Shown: positions 35,362-44,252 of the stretch, piece after piece | Numbering within the stretch: the stretch's first letter is position 1 | Layout of the letters: the number at the start of each line of letters is the position of its first letter | Assembly: GCA_964515175.1 (NCBI GenBank) | Contig: CAZEUR010000004.1 | Location: 1-47,531, forward strand | Length of the DNA: 47,531 bases | Direction: 5' to 3' | Source of the DNA: CAIWGV01 sp964515175 | GTDB taxonomy: Bacteria; Pseudomonadota; Alphaproteobacteria; UBA7879; UBA5542 | Translations under genes and position numbers: made by a program | Notes under the pieces: model-generated | Told to the model about the DNA's origin: nothing | The model's input: only the letters and a program-made list of their open reading frames with translations | The model's database searches: none

Positions 35362-36477
35362 ATGCTTAAAAAAATTTCTCTTATAGGTATTTTGGTTTTT
35401 TCTTCTTTTGTGGCGTACTCTGCTGGAGTACCTGATATTACCGTGGATGGGGAGCGACGTTCTCCAGCCTGTGTTTGCCCAGGTCGGGGAAATTATAAGG
35501 AAGAGATTCCTATGTACGAGAATTCCCGATATACGACATCTTTTGAATTATGGTTGGGAAGTCAGGTTCTCTTAAAATTTCTAAACCTTATGGAAGAATC
35601 GGGAGAGTTCGAGGGTTATATGCAACAAAACCATCCGTCATTGACGGAGGTTCTTCAGACAATGAAAAGAAAAGCCCCCTTAAATTTTTTATCCATAATC
35701 GTTCAGCAAAGAGGAGATTTGAGTCCATTGGTAGAATCCGTAAAACCGAGGGCACTGATCAGGTTTGACAGTGATGGGTTTACGCTACAAGACGAAGAAG
35801 GTGAGGGAGTAGAAACCGTCTCCACAATTGCAAGCCTTTTAAGTAATAAAAATGTGCTTGAAGCCGTTTTGATGGACTTTTCTGGTACATTTCTAAAAGG
35901 AGATATGGCATCTATATTTGGTCCAATTACTTCATCTTCCCTCTCCGCCGTAGAGTTAGCGTATTGTAGTCTCGGGGATTTGGGGGAAGGGGTTTTGTCA
36001 CAGATAGAGACAGCTTTTCAGTCGAATCAAACGATTGCCTATCTGGGCCTGGCTGGAAATCATTTAGGAGATGACGGTGCGTGGGCAGTTGGTCGCATTC
36101 TTCAATCCAACAATAAACTTCTGCTTCTAACATTTGGGGATAATGATGTAACACCTGAAGGGGCTGAGGCATTGGCGTACGGACTTCAAAAAAATTCTAC
36201 CCTTTGCTTTTTGAATATTGCGTTTAGTGAGCTTGGAGATGGGGGCGCTTGGAATTTTATAGAATTACTTCAGCATAACAAAGCTTTAAGAAAGGTGAGT
36301 TTAGTGCAGTGCGGTATAACTGAGTTTTCTCAAACTCGACTTCAGAATAAGGCAAACGGTTTCTCTTGTTCAAAAAAACTCGAGATGATAGAGCCCCCAA
36401 TCCAGATTCCCGTTCTTGAAGGATTGGCTGCTCCAATAGACGACCAGAGAAGGCGGTTATCTTCCTCTTTGTTTTAG
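35362..36477 (+). CDS. Exported leucine-rich-repeat protein (RI-like)
   Basis: This protein of 371 residues begins with a signal peptide (MLKKISLIGILVFSSFVAYSA-GV). The ATG at 35362 is chosen because GGAGG lies five bases upstream. The first ATG at 35350 would place that site inside the gene. An unrecognised region (25-155) includes a Cys pair (CVCPGRG). Residues 160-325 hold about five leucine-rich repeats of 28 residues of the ribonuclease-inhibitor type, for example TIAYLGLAGNHLGDDGAWAV. Such repeats mediate protein binding and, in intracellular bacteria, are common in host-directed proteins. The stop overlaps that of potC by four bases. Confidence 0.8.
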   Translation: MLKKISLIGILVFSSFVAYSAGVPDITVDGERRSPACVCPGRGNYKEEIPMYENSRYTTSFELWLGSQVLLKFLNLMEESGEFEGYMQQNHPSLTEVLQTMKRKAPLNFLSIIVQQRGDLSPLVESVKPRALIRFDSDGFTLQDEEGEGVETVSTIASLLSNKNVLEAVLMDFSGTFLKGDMASIFGPITSSSLSAVELAYCSLGDLGEGVLSQIETAFQSNQTIAYLGLAGNHLGDDGAWAVGRILQSNNKLLLLTFGDNDVTPEGAEALAYGLQKNSTLCFLNIAFSELGDGGAWNFIELLQHNKALRKVSLVQCGITEFSQTRLQNKANGFSCSKKLEMIEPPIQIPVLEGLAAPIDDQRRRLSSSLF

Positions 36478-37283
36478 CCCTGATGCACCATTTTCCGATG
36501 CCGGGCATGGAGCAAAGCGGCGATGAGGATGCAGAGGGTGATAAAGGCAATGATGATGGTGGCGAGCGCATTGATTTGAGGGGTCAGGCCATATTTCACG
36601 CTGGAGTACACGACCATGGGCAAGGTGGTGGACTGGGGCCCCGCCACAAAGCTGGAGATTACCACATCGTCTAAGGACAACACAAAAGAGAGCAACCATC
36701 CGGCTACTAATGAAGGCGTAATGATGGGCAGCGTGATGGCGAAAAAGGATTTTAGAGGAGATGCCCCGAGATCCATGGCGGCTTCGATCAGCTGATCATC
36801 AAAATTTACCAACTGAGAGTAAACGATTGAGGTGACATAAGCCATTGCGAGGGTTGTGTGCGCAATGGTGAGGGCGGTGATGCCGCCGCTCGTAGGCCAT
36901 CCCACCAATTGCTCCATATTGACGAAAAGCAAGAGAAACGCAAGGCCCGTAATGACTTCTGGCATGACCAGGGGTGCCATAATGAGGGTTTGAAAAAATC
37001 CCTTTCCTCGGAACTCTTTAAATTTCACCAAAATAAGCGCGGATAGGGTGCCCAAGATTACAGAAAAAGTGGCACACATGAAAGCAATGCGGAGACTCAC
37101 CCAAGCAGCTGTCAGAAGCTCTGTATTTTGAAAAAGTTCTCCGTACCACTTTAAAGAAAATCCAGCCCAGACGACAACTTGCTTGGAGCTGTTAAAAGAA
37201 AATACAATGAGGGTCAAAATGGGGATGTAGAGAAAAGCATAGCCCAAAATAAGTGTCGATAATTTTAGGGCTTTTTTGCTCAT
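36474..37283 (-). CDS. potC: Spermidine/putrescine-type ABC permease PotC
   Basis: This is the second membrane subunit of a polyamine-type importer, with 269 residues from the ATG at 37283. Six spans are visible, with the EAA-type loop EAAMDLGASPLKSFFAITLPIITP that contacts the ATPase. The frame is open to 37376, but the ATGA overlap with the potB stop at 37280-37283 makes the shorter start the coupled one. It is the last gene of the operon. Confidence 0.91.
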   Translation of the reverse strand: MSKKALKLSTLILGYAFLYIPILTLIVFSFNSSKQVVVWAGFSLKWYGELFQNTELLTAAWVSLRIAFMCATFSVILGTLSALILVKFKEFRGKGFFQTLIMAPLVMPEVITGLAFLLLFVNMEQLVGWPTSGGITALTIAHTTLAMAYVTSIVYSQLVNFDDQLIEAAMDLGASPLKSFFAITLPIITPSLVAGWLLSFVLSLDDVVISSFVAGPQSTTLPMVVYSSVKYGLTPQINALATIIIAFITLCILIAALLHARHRKMVHQG

Positions 37284-38209
37284 GATTTTTCTGATGTATG
37301 AAAGCGTTGGACAAAGACAAGGGGCACAATCATCAGAATAATCATGCAAATGGCGATGGCGGAAGCCACGGGCCAATCGCGATTGCTAAAGAACTCTGTC
37401 CAGATGAGTTTGCCGAGCATGAAAGATTCGGATCCGCCCAGAAGTTCTGGAATCACAAACTCCCCCATGGAGGGAATGAATACCAAAATACATCCTGAAA
37501 TGACACCTGTTTTTGAAAGCGGCAAAGTGATATTCAGAAACACTTTGAAGGGGGTGCACCCCAGGTCAGCAGCTGCTTCCAAAAGAGATATATCAAGCTT
37601 CACGAGGGTGGCATAGAGAGGCAAAATCATGAAAGGTAGGTAACAATAAATCATACCTATGGCCACTGCAAAATCGTTATAGAGAAGAGAGATGGGTTGC
37701 TCTATGACACCACAGGAAAGAAGGATCGTATTGATAATTCCCCCATTGCCCAGGATTCCCATCCAAGCATAAACTCGAAGTAAAAAGGAAGACCAGAAGG
37801 GCAGCATAACCAAAAGGAGAAGGATGGGTTGCGTGCGTTCATTGGAGCGGGCCATGTAATAGGCCATGGGGTACCCTATAAGCAAACAAAAACTAGTGCA
37901 GATGGTGGCAAGCTTTATGGATTGCCAAAAGGCAAAGCCATACAGATCGTCTGTGAAGAGCATGATGTAATTGTGGATGTTTAAATGCACATGCAGAAAT
38001 TTTCCCGTGATCCATTCGAGCAAAGGTTTGTAGGGCGGCATCCCCTCCACAACTTCTGAAAAGCTGATTTGCAAAACAATAGCAAAAGGAATGAGGAAAA
38101 AAATAATTAACCAGAAGTAGGGAATACCCACTAGGAGATTGCGACCTATCCATTTGTTTTGGAGAATATGATCAAAGAGAAGAGAGGATTTAGGAGGTTT
38201 TTGTGCCAT
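37280..38209 (-). CDS. potB: Spermidine/putrescine-type ABC permease PotB
   Basis: This is the first membrane subunit of the importer, with 309 residues and six spans. The EAA loop EAAADLGCTPFKVFLNITLPLSKTG lies near residues 210-235. A short cytoplasmic N-terminus contains IGRNLLVGIPYFWL. It begins ten bases after the potA stop. Confidence 0.91.
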   Translation of the reverse strand: MAQKPPKSSLLFDHILQNKWIGRNLLVGIPYFWLIIFFLIPFAIVLQISFSEVVEGMPPYKPLLEWITGKFLHVHLNIHNYIMLFTDDLYGFAFWQSIKLATICTSFCLLIGYPMAYYMARSNERTQPILLLLVMLPFWSSFLLRVYAWMGILGNGGIINTILLSCGVIEQPISLLYNDFAVAIGMIYCYLPFMILPLYATLVKLDISLLEAAADLGCTPFKVFLNITLPLSKTGVISGCILVFIPSMGEFVIPELLGGSESFMLGKLIWTEFFSNRDWPVASAIAICMIILMIVPLVFVQRFHTSEKS

Positions 38210-38219
38210 GGCTCACCCC

Positions 38220-39368
38220 TTAGGTTGCTAAAATAAGGGCATTTTGAGCATGCCAGGAGAGATAAATTTTATCATTCCATGTAATGGGGGTAGATTCTTG
38301 CCGAATGAAATTAGGCAGCATCACTTGAATAATTTTGTTGGTTGACTCCACCTCAATATAGTAGACACAAACATCCCCCATGTAGGCAATATCAGAAACA
38401 ATGCCTGCGGAATAATTATATTTTTCTTTTGGTTTTTTTCGGTGGAGTGTAATTTTTTCAGGGCGAATGGCGACCGAGACTTGAGAGCCAACGGCCGTGC
38501 TTCCAGCGCGGCTAATGCGAAGAATTGTTTTAAGATCAGGGCTTTTAATAAGAGTGTAATCCGCATCTTCTTCCATGACAACGCCGTGGAATAAATTGAT
38601 GTCTCCAATAAAGTTGGCCACATAGGCACTGTTGGGATATTCATAAATTTCATTGGGAGTTCCCAGTTGGCGTACATGTCCTTCCTCCATAACGGCAAGG
38701 CGCGTGGACATGGTCATGGCTTCTGCTTGGTCATGGGTTACCATGATAAAGGTAACGCCCACTTTCTCTTGGATGTTCACCAGTTCAAACTGAGTCTGTT
38801 CACGGAGCTTTTTATCAAGGGCACCCAAGGGCTCATCCAGTAAAACCAATTTTGGTTTTTTGACAAGACATCGAGCCAACGCCGCACGCTGTTTTTGACC
38901 TCCTGACAATTGGTGGGGGCGGCGCTCCCCGTATTTTTCCAATTGTACAAGCGCCAGCATGTCATTAACCCTGTCCGCAATGACTTTTTTGGAGAGGTTT
39001 TCTTGTTTGAGCCCAAAAGCCACATTTTGGAAGATGGTCATGTGAGGAAAAAGCGCGTAAGACTGAAACATCATGTTGATGGGGCGCTCATGGGGAGGAA
39101 GCACTGTTATATCTGTTCCATCAATGAGAATACGCCCTGTATCCGGCATTTCAAGGCCAGAGAGAATGCGGAGTAGCGTGCTTTTCCCGCAACCAGAGGG
39201 TCCGAGGAGGGAGAAAAATTCACCCTTATAAATATTGAGAGATACCTCTGTGAGGGCCGGAAATCCATTGAAGGTTTTGCTGATGGATTCAATTGTTATG
39301 TAAGGTGTTTTGCTGGGATCTTGCCAAGGCTCTAAAATCTTAAATTCATGAATTTTTTTCTTGAGCAT
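38220..39368 (-). CDS. potA: Spermidine/putrescine-type ABC ATPase PotA
   Basis: This is the ATP-hydrolysing subunit of the importer, with 382 residues. Walker A GPSGCGKST is at 56-64. The Q-loop lies in MFQSYALFPHM, the signature is LSGGQKQR and Walker B is LVLLDEPLGALD. A C-terminal TOBE domain follows (SVAIRPEKITLH). The gene order A-B-C is the classical one, but no periplasmic binding protein (PotD/PotF) follows potC. Spermidine, putrescine or a related cation is the likely substrate. A GGAGAGG site is unusually far (13 bases) from the ATG. Confidence 0.92.
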   Translation of the reverse strand: MLKKKIHEFKILEPWQDPSKTPYITIESISKTFNGFPALTEVSLNIYKGEFFSLLGPSGCGKSTLLRILSGLEMPDTGRILIDGTDITVLPPHERPINMMFQSYALFPHMTIFQNVAFGLKQENLSKKVIADRVNDMLALVQLEKYGERRPHQLSGGQKQRAALARCLVKKPKLVLLDEPLGALDKKLREQTQFELVNIQEKVGVTFIMVTHDQAEAMTMSTRLAVMEEGHVRQLGTPNEIYEYPNSAYVANFIGDINLFHGVVMEEDADYTLIKSPDLKTILRISRAGSTAVGSQVSVAIRPEKITLHRKKPKEKYNYSAGIVSDIAYMGDVCVYYIEVESTNKIIQVMLPNFIRQESTPITWNDKIYLSWHAQNALILAT

Positions 39369-39397
39369 TTAAATAATTATACCTCTCCATAAATATA

Positions 39398-39426
39398 AGC
39401 ATAAGAAAAAATAAGAGATATTTCAA
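39398..39426 (-). promoter_or_regulatory. Candidate promoter for potABC
   Basis: On the minus strand TTGAAA (39421-39426) and TATGCT (39398-39403) are 17 bases apart, about 30 bases before the potA ATG and directly after the stop of the preceding gene. Confidence 0.45.
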
Positions 39427-39451
39427 GAAATGGTTTTTTAAATAAGATTTA

Positions 39452-40294
39452 TTAATTGTTATCAAATCTATCTATATTTCCATAATCATTATAATCACCG
39501 TTCGAGTTATCGTCAGTGTTTTGATTGGAAGAATTAGAAGGCCTTATGTTGCAGATAGGCTCTGTGGGATTTGTGAAACAATTGGCTTGCTGTGTCACAA
39601 GAGTTAGGGCTTCAGATCCTGCATTTAAGGCTTCTTGGAGACCGGCTAAAAGAGGGGGTGGGTTTTGAAGAAGGCCTGGCTGACTATTCAATAGATTTTG
39701 GAATTTAACGAGGAGAGCTTCAAGTTCAGATTTTCTGTGCTTATACCAAGTGTCAGGATTTATATTTGATTTATTGTTGTTATCTCTATCATTACTATTT
39801 GTTTTTTTGATGTAGGCTTGTAGAGATGCATAAAAATTAGGTTGTGCGAGCATAATTTCTTTTGAAACAAGGCGAATCTGTTGAAGGTCTAGCACATAGA
39901 GAGTCTGGGCAATCTTGTTCCCTAAGTCTGAATTTGCAAGACCGGGATATTTATTTAAGACACTGTTCAAAAAGACCCGATCGCCATCAATTTCATTTTC
40001 AGCATTTTTAAGGGCTTTTTGGTCCTTTAAATTAGAACCATAATTTTCTCCTTGATCGGGCCCCGTGGCACTCCACTTAGAAACGAGTCGATCCACTTCC
40101 TTTTCTTCTGGGCTTAATACTTGGGTTCCTTGGGGAGTATTTAAAGTGCCCCCCAGGTTAGGGACAGAATTCACAGTATTGTTAACGTTGTTTATTGCGG
40201 CGGCTAAGGGATTTATGCCGTACGGGTTCATAACAGCGAATGAGAGACTAATGGCGTTAATAAGAAATACACTTATGATTATATTCAGTTTCAT
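39452..40294 (-). CDS. Exported Asn-rich hypothetical protein
   Basis: I do not recognise this 280-residue protein. It has a signal peptide (residues 1-20, NAISLSFA-VM) and a Asn/Gly-rich first part (NPLAAAINNVNNTVNS). A helical middle (residues 65-240) follows, with a linker KKTNSNDRDNNNKSN near residue 165. One Cys pair near the end (ANCFTNPTEPIC) could form a disulfide. The C-terminal tail is rich in Asn, Asp and Tyr and looks disordered. GGGGAAGG precedes the ATG. An envelope or secreted role is all that can be inferred. Confidence 0.6.
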   Translation of the reverse strand: MKLNIIISVFLINAISLSFAVMNPYGINPLAAAINNVNNTVNSVPNLGGTLNTPQGTQVLSPEEKEVDRLVSKWSATGPDQGENYGSNLKDQKALKNAENEIDGDRVFLNSVLNKYPGLANSDLGNKIAQTLYVLDLQQIRLVSKEIMLAQPNFYASLQAYIKKTNSNDRDNNNKSNINPDTWYKHRKSELEALLVKFQNLLNSQPGLLQNPPPLLAGLQEALNAGSEALTLVTQQANCFTNPTEPICNIRPSNSSNQNTDDNSNGDYNDYGNIDRFDNN

Positions 40295-40372
40295 GAAACC
40301 TTCCCCATTTTTTTCATTGTAGCATGAATTTGAAATATGGGAATATGTCTTTTGAAGAAGCCTTAATTTGGT

Positions 40373-41041
40373 TTAAGCTGATGGCAACGATACTTGTAAA
40401 CTTTCAATTTCTTCTTTGGAAAGGTCCGTTGCTGAAGAAATGACCTCCTTAGAGATACCTTTAGCTAACAAGTTTTTTGCAACCTCTTTCTTTCCATCGC
40501 CAATGCCATCTTAGTGTCGGGTTTTGTCAGCGGATGTTTTCATATCCACAGAGTCATAGGTGCGAAGATCTCTTTTGGACCAAGAGAACGGTTGAGTTCT
40601 TCGTAGGCCCTTTTGGGTATCGAGAATATGATGATGGGAAAGATATCCCCTCTTCTGATTAAAAACTGTAAAGTTGGTGATGGCGAGGAAAGTGACTTGT
40701 TTTAGGTCTTTGTGCTCAATATCTCGGTCCCGTTGTTCGATATAGGTCTTGGCCGCATAGTACTGAGCGCGTTTTTCAAAGCTGGAGTCATAGGCTACCT
40801 GCATTTCTTCAATGAAGCGATTACCCCTATGATCCCGGCAAAGAATATCCACGCTGCTACTGCGCTCTGCGGCAATGTGGGGATTCTGGTTGGTTTCAAG
40901 AAAGGTGACTTCTTCCACAGGATTTTTATGGAGATCAAAGATATCGTTTACAAAATGAATGAGAATGTCTTTGTTTCTTTCTGTTCTAAAGACACGCTTA
41001 AAGGCCAAATCATTCTTGGGATCTAGAAACTTTCCAAACAT
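40373..41041 (-). pseudogene. Degraded Rpn-family PD-(D/E)XK nuclease/putative transposase
   Basis: The first 176 residues match the start of Rpn (recombination-promoting nuclease) proteins: FLDPKNDLAFKRVF, NKDILIHFVNDIF, and the nuclease core with Asp65 in SSSVDILC and Glu79-x-Gln81 in IEEMQVAY. FEKRAQYYAAKTY then follows. The frame ends at 40511 with TAA. In the same frame just after this stop the sequence continues DGKKEVAKNLLAKGISKEV and KEEIESLQ to a second stop at 40373. This is the typical C-terminal tail of the family. Intact members are near 300 residues, so about 80 residues of the middle are also missing. The gene is therefore broken by an internal deletion and a stop, and probably inactive. 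Confidence 0.85.
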
Positions 41042-41106
41042 CTAAATTTTCCCTCATACTATGAAGAAAATAGATCACGCTCCACAGGGGAAATGAAGAT
41101 GGGGCT

Positions 41107-42276
41107 CTAGGCCACTGACAAGTTGCCCTTTTTTCCAAAAAGACGGGCAAAGATGATAGCAAAGGCGCCATTGCACATGACGTTTGTGAGGGTAATAAAG
41201 GGATCAAAGAAAATGTAGATGGTGGTGATAAACCCTTGCATGGGCTCATCAAAATACATGAAGCCCTGCAGAATGGGCATAAGGATAAGGATGCCACCAC
41301 CGGGAACTGCAGCAGCTGCAAATTTCTGCAGAACGTAGTAGCCAGAAAAAATCAAATAGGTGGAAAAATCTGGCAGGGGATACCCAAAGGTTACAAGGGT
41401 TGCCATCATGAGAATGGGCATGGCAATGCCATCTCCGATGAGATGAATATTGATGGTAGCGGGAACGCAAGCTTGCACGATCGTGGGCTTTTTGGTGCTT
41501 GTTTCGGCGCCCTGTAGAACAAGGGGCATGGTGGCGGCACTGGACATGGTGCTGAAGCCCATAACGGCGGAAGGGAAGGCATTCTTTAAATACTCTTTCC
41601 AGGAGCTGACACGAAAGTTGGCGGCAACCCCAAAAAAGAGTCCAATGTAGATGAGTTGGGCGACCACCACACTGATGAGAATGGGGCCATAGGATTCAAG
41701 AACTGTTTCTAGTAATCCTTCGTGCTGCATCTTGAGCATGAATCCAAAAATGAAAAGGGGCATAAGAGGGACAAACATTTTGCGCAGGAAAAAATTGGAG
41801 GCGTCTCGCATTTTTATGGCAAGTTTTAAAGCGTGGGGATTTCTGTAGTAAAAAAAGATCGTGCCTACTACGAGCCCGGATAAAAGTGCATAATTGTTGG
41901 GAATTTTGGGTAATCTATAGTTTCCTAAGGAAAGGAGGGTAACATCGGTGGTAATTTCTGGAAGTTTTCCAAGATAAGACAAGCACCCAATGCCTACCCC
42001 ATAAGCATAGAGAACACTCATAAAATTCGAGATCATCACGAGACCTAAAAGAATAGCAATGAAAAGAAGGACATTATTTTCAAAGTTTGTGAGACAGGCA
42101 AAAATATAACTGAAGATAACAAAAGGCAAACAGAAAATCAGAATTTCTTGGAGTTGGAGGCTGATTGTATAGAAACAGCTTTTATAAAATGATGGAATCA
42201 TCCCTCCAAAAAGGAATACTCCAACCAAAACTAATAAAAGTTGGAGAGGGAGGTTTAATTTTAGAAATTTTTTCAT
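41107..42276 (-). CDS. Dicarboxylate/amino acid:cation symporter family protein (DAACS)
   Basis: This is a 389-residue membrane protein of the GltP/DctA fold. It has about eight spans with two re-entrant hairpins. Hairpin 1 is FSTMSSAATMPLVL, as in the family (SSSAATLP), and hairpin 2 is near VPGGGILILMP. The unwound TM7 motif NMDGT is replaced by NIHLIGDGIAM. In TM8 the transport motif D-x-x-R-T-x-x-N-V-x-x-D reads DPFITLTNVMCN, so the substrate-carboxylate Arg is Ile and the last Asp is Asn. The usual acidic substrates are therefore doubtful. The promoter suggests a leaderless mRNA. Confidence 0.8.
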   Translation of the reverse strand: MKKFLKLNLPLQLLLVLVGVFLFGGMIPSFYKSCFYTISLQLQEILIFCLPFVIFSYIFACLTNFENNVLLFIAILLGLVMISNFMSVLYAYGVGIGCLSYLGKLPEITTDVTLLSLGNYRLPKIPNNYALLSGLVVGTIFFYYRNPHALKLAIKMRDASNFFLRKMFVPLMPLFIFGFMLKMQHEGLLETVLESYGPILISVVVAQLIYIGLFFGVAANFRVSSWKEYLKNAFPSAVMGFSTMSSAATMPLVLQGAETSTKKPTIVQACVPATINIHLIGDGIAMPILMMATLVTFGYPLPDFSTYLIFSGYYVLQKFAAAAVPGGGILILMPILQGFMYFDEPMQGFITTIYIFFDPFITLTNVMCNGAFAIIFARLFGKKGNLSVA

Positions 42277-42283
42277 GGATGTT

Positions 42284-42312
42284 AAGATAAAGAGAATGTC
42301 TTAACTTTGCAA
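42284..42312 (-). promoter_or_regulatory. Candidate promoter giving a leaderless symporter mRNA
   Basis: On the minus strand TTGCAA (42307-42312) and TATCTT (42284-42289) are 17 bases apart. Only seven bases separate the -10 from the ATG at 42276, so transcription would begin at or next to the start codon. Confidence 0.4.
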
Positions 42313-42412
42313 AGGGTTTTGTTCAATAGTGGATTTATTATTCTCCTATTCTTTTCTTTATGGAATAAAAAATTTGTGGTAGCCTAATAATGAAGAATAA
42401 AAATTGGGGAAC

Positions 42413-44221
42413 ATGAGAACAGGGGCCTTTAAAAAAACCATTTATTTTCTCTTAATTCTGTGTGCGGGAACAGTGGGATCTCTGCGTGCCGGTGATGCTG
42501 TCTTTAATCCAAAAACGGGAATACCCTATAAAACATATATCTTTGGTCTATCGAATTATGAGCTCCGATCAGCGGTAATGGCCCAATCTATTTTGATCAA
42601 AAAAGAGACAAACCCTCCTGAAAACATCACCATTTTGAAAAATAGAGCAGAACAAGATCTTTTAAATATCCAGAAAATTTTGGCTGCTTTTGGATATTAC
42701 GATGCTGATTTGGATTATTTCGTGGACACACGCACAAAACCGACGATTGTATATATTAAAATAAATCTAGGGCCTCAATATACGGTGGGCGCCTTTAAGG
42801 TTAAATCAGACCCACCAGGAAATGCACTTGTTACGGCCATTGCTCAAGATATTGATAAGGTAGGTATTTCCTTAGGCGATGTAGCCAAACGAAGTCATTT
42901 GCAAATGGCCACTACCCGTACAATGGAACGCATGCATGACCATGGATACCCCTTCGCCGTTTTGAAAGAAGATCGCATTATTATAGATCGCTCTCAAAAA
43001 CAGATGCAGGCAGCTCTTCTTATTAGTCCAGGGCCTCTTGTGAGATTTGGGAATACTATGCTTCAGGAAAATGGAGGTGTGACAGGAGACTTTATTAAAT
43101 CCCGACTTCGATGGAAAAAGGGAGAGGTTTATAACCAGAAAAAAGTGACGGATACACTTCAGTCTTTGATTAACACAGGTCTTTTTAAAGAAGTGAAAAT
43201 TACTCACGATGATCGGGTGGATAACAATGGCTTGATGACTATGTATATCAAGTTGGAGGAGGGTGCCAAGAATATTGTAAGACCCATAGTGGACAGCATC
43301 CCAGGACTGGGGCTTGAGCCTGGAATTTCTTGGAAGAGACGAAATCTTTGGAATTTAGGACACATGGTGGATATGGAGGCTAAGGCGGGCCAACATGAAC
43401 AGGTGGGGGAAATCACCTATACGGTTCCAGATTGGCAAAAACTTAACCTTAATCTTGTGACAAATGGGCGCTTAGAAAATGAGAAATTTAAGGCTTACGC
43501 CAAGAAAGCGGGAACTTTAAAATCCGAAGTTCATTATCCTCTTTATCCAAATCTTTCCGTGAGCGGGGGAGTCAGCATTGAAATCAATAGACTGAATCAT
43601 AATTTCCATAAACAGGACTATCGATGGTTTTCGGTGCCTTTGGGACTTACTTACAATACCCTTTCTGATCCAGAAACACCCCGAAGTGGGGCTGTGATTC
43701 ATTTAGAATTGTTGCCTTATATGAAAATATTCAATAGATTTTCTTTCTTTTCACAAATTGATCTAAGACCAGAAGTCTTTATCCCCTTAAGTGAGGATAA
43801 AGACTTCGTCTTCCATGGAGCTGGTCATTTCGGGTTTTCTCCAGGTGCTGGAAAAAATGTTATTCCAGTCGACAAGCTTTATTATGGGGGCGGAGACGTC
43901 ATGAGAGGATATGCTTTCCAGATGGCAGGTCCTTTGATGAACAATATTCCCGTGGGGGGAAGATCTACAATTACAATGAGTGCAGAACTCCAATATTATT
44001 TCCGAGAAGATTTTTCAGCTACTGTCTTTGCGGACTTTGGATCCCCTCAGATGAAGGATTACCCGGATTTTAAAACGTCATTCCTATGGGCAGTGGGGGC
44101 GGGCGTTAAATATCATTCTCCTTGGGGTATCCTGTATCTTGATGTGGCATCACCGCTTAAGAAGAGATCCGTCGACCAATCTATTCAGGTTCTTTTTGGA
44201 CTGTCTAAAAAGATCTCTTAA
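42413..44221 (+). CDS. tamA: TamA/BamA-type outer-membrane assembly protein
   Basis: This Omp85-family protein has 602 residues from the ATG at 42413. A GGGGA site precedes that start. An in-frame TTG at 42404 is weaker. It has a signal peptide (residues 1-26). Three POTRA-like domains (residues 55-305) include KVTDTLQSLINTGLFKEVKI. A 16-strand beta-barrel follows to residue 602. The L6 loop motif is VMRGYAF, equivalent to (V/I)RGF of the family. Three POTRAs and the length fit TamA better than the longer BamA. The usual partner tamB does not follow; the next gene is convergent. Confidence 0.85.
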   Translation: MRTGAFKKTIYFLLILCAGTVGSLRAGDAVFNPKTGIPYKTYIFGLSNYELRSAVMAQSILIKKETNPPENITILKNRAEQDLLNIQKILAAFGYYDADLDYFVDTRTKPTIVYIKINLGPQYTVGAFKVKSDPPGNALVTAIAQDIDKVGISLGDVAKRSHLQMATTRTMERMHDHGYPFAVLKEDRIIIDRSQKQMQAALLISPGPLVRFGNTMLQENGGVTGDFIKSRLRWKKGEVYNQKKVTDTLQSLINTGLFKEVKITHDDRVDNNGLMTMYIKLEEGAKNIVRPIVDSIPGLGLEPGISWKRRNLWNLGHMVDMEAKAGQHEQVGEITYTVPDWQKLNLNLVTNGRLENEKFKAYAKKAGTLKSEVHYPLYPNLSVSGGVSIEINRLNHNFHKQDYRWFSVPLGLTYNTLSDPETPRSGAVIHLELLPYMKIFNRFSFFSQIDLRPEVFIPLSEDKDFVFHGAGHFGFSPGAGKNVIPVDKLYYGGGDVMRGYAFQMAGPLMNNIPVGGRSTITMSAELQYYFREDFSATVFADFGSPQMKDYPDFKTSFLWAVGAGVKYHSPWGILYLDVASPLKKRSVDQSIQVLFGLSKKIS

Positions 44222-44252
44222 CCAGTTCCGTAAGGTTTCTCTAGGAGAATTC

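Noticed and set aside
37284..37376. Longer N-terminus for PotC
   Set aside because: The extra His/Cys-rich residues are translated from the end of potB in another frame, and the ATGA overlap supports the shorter start.
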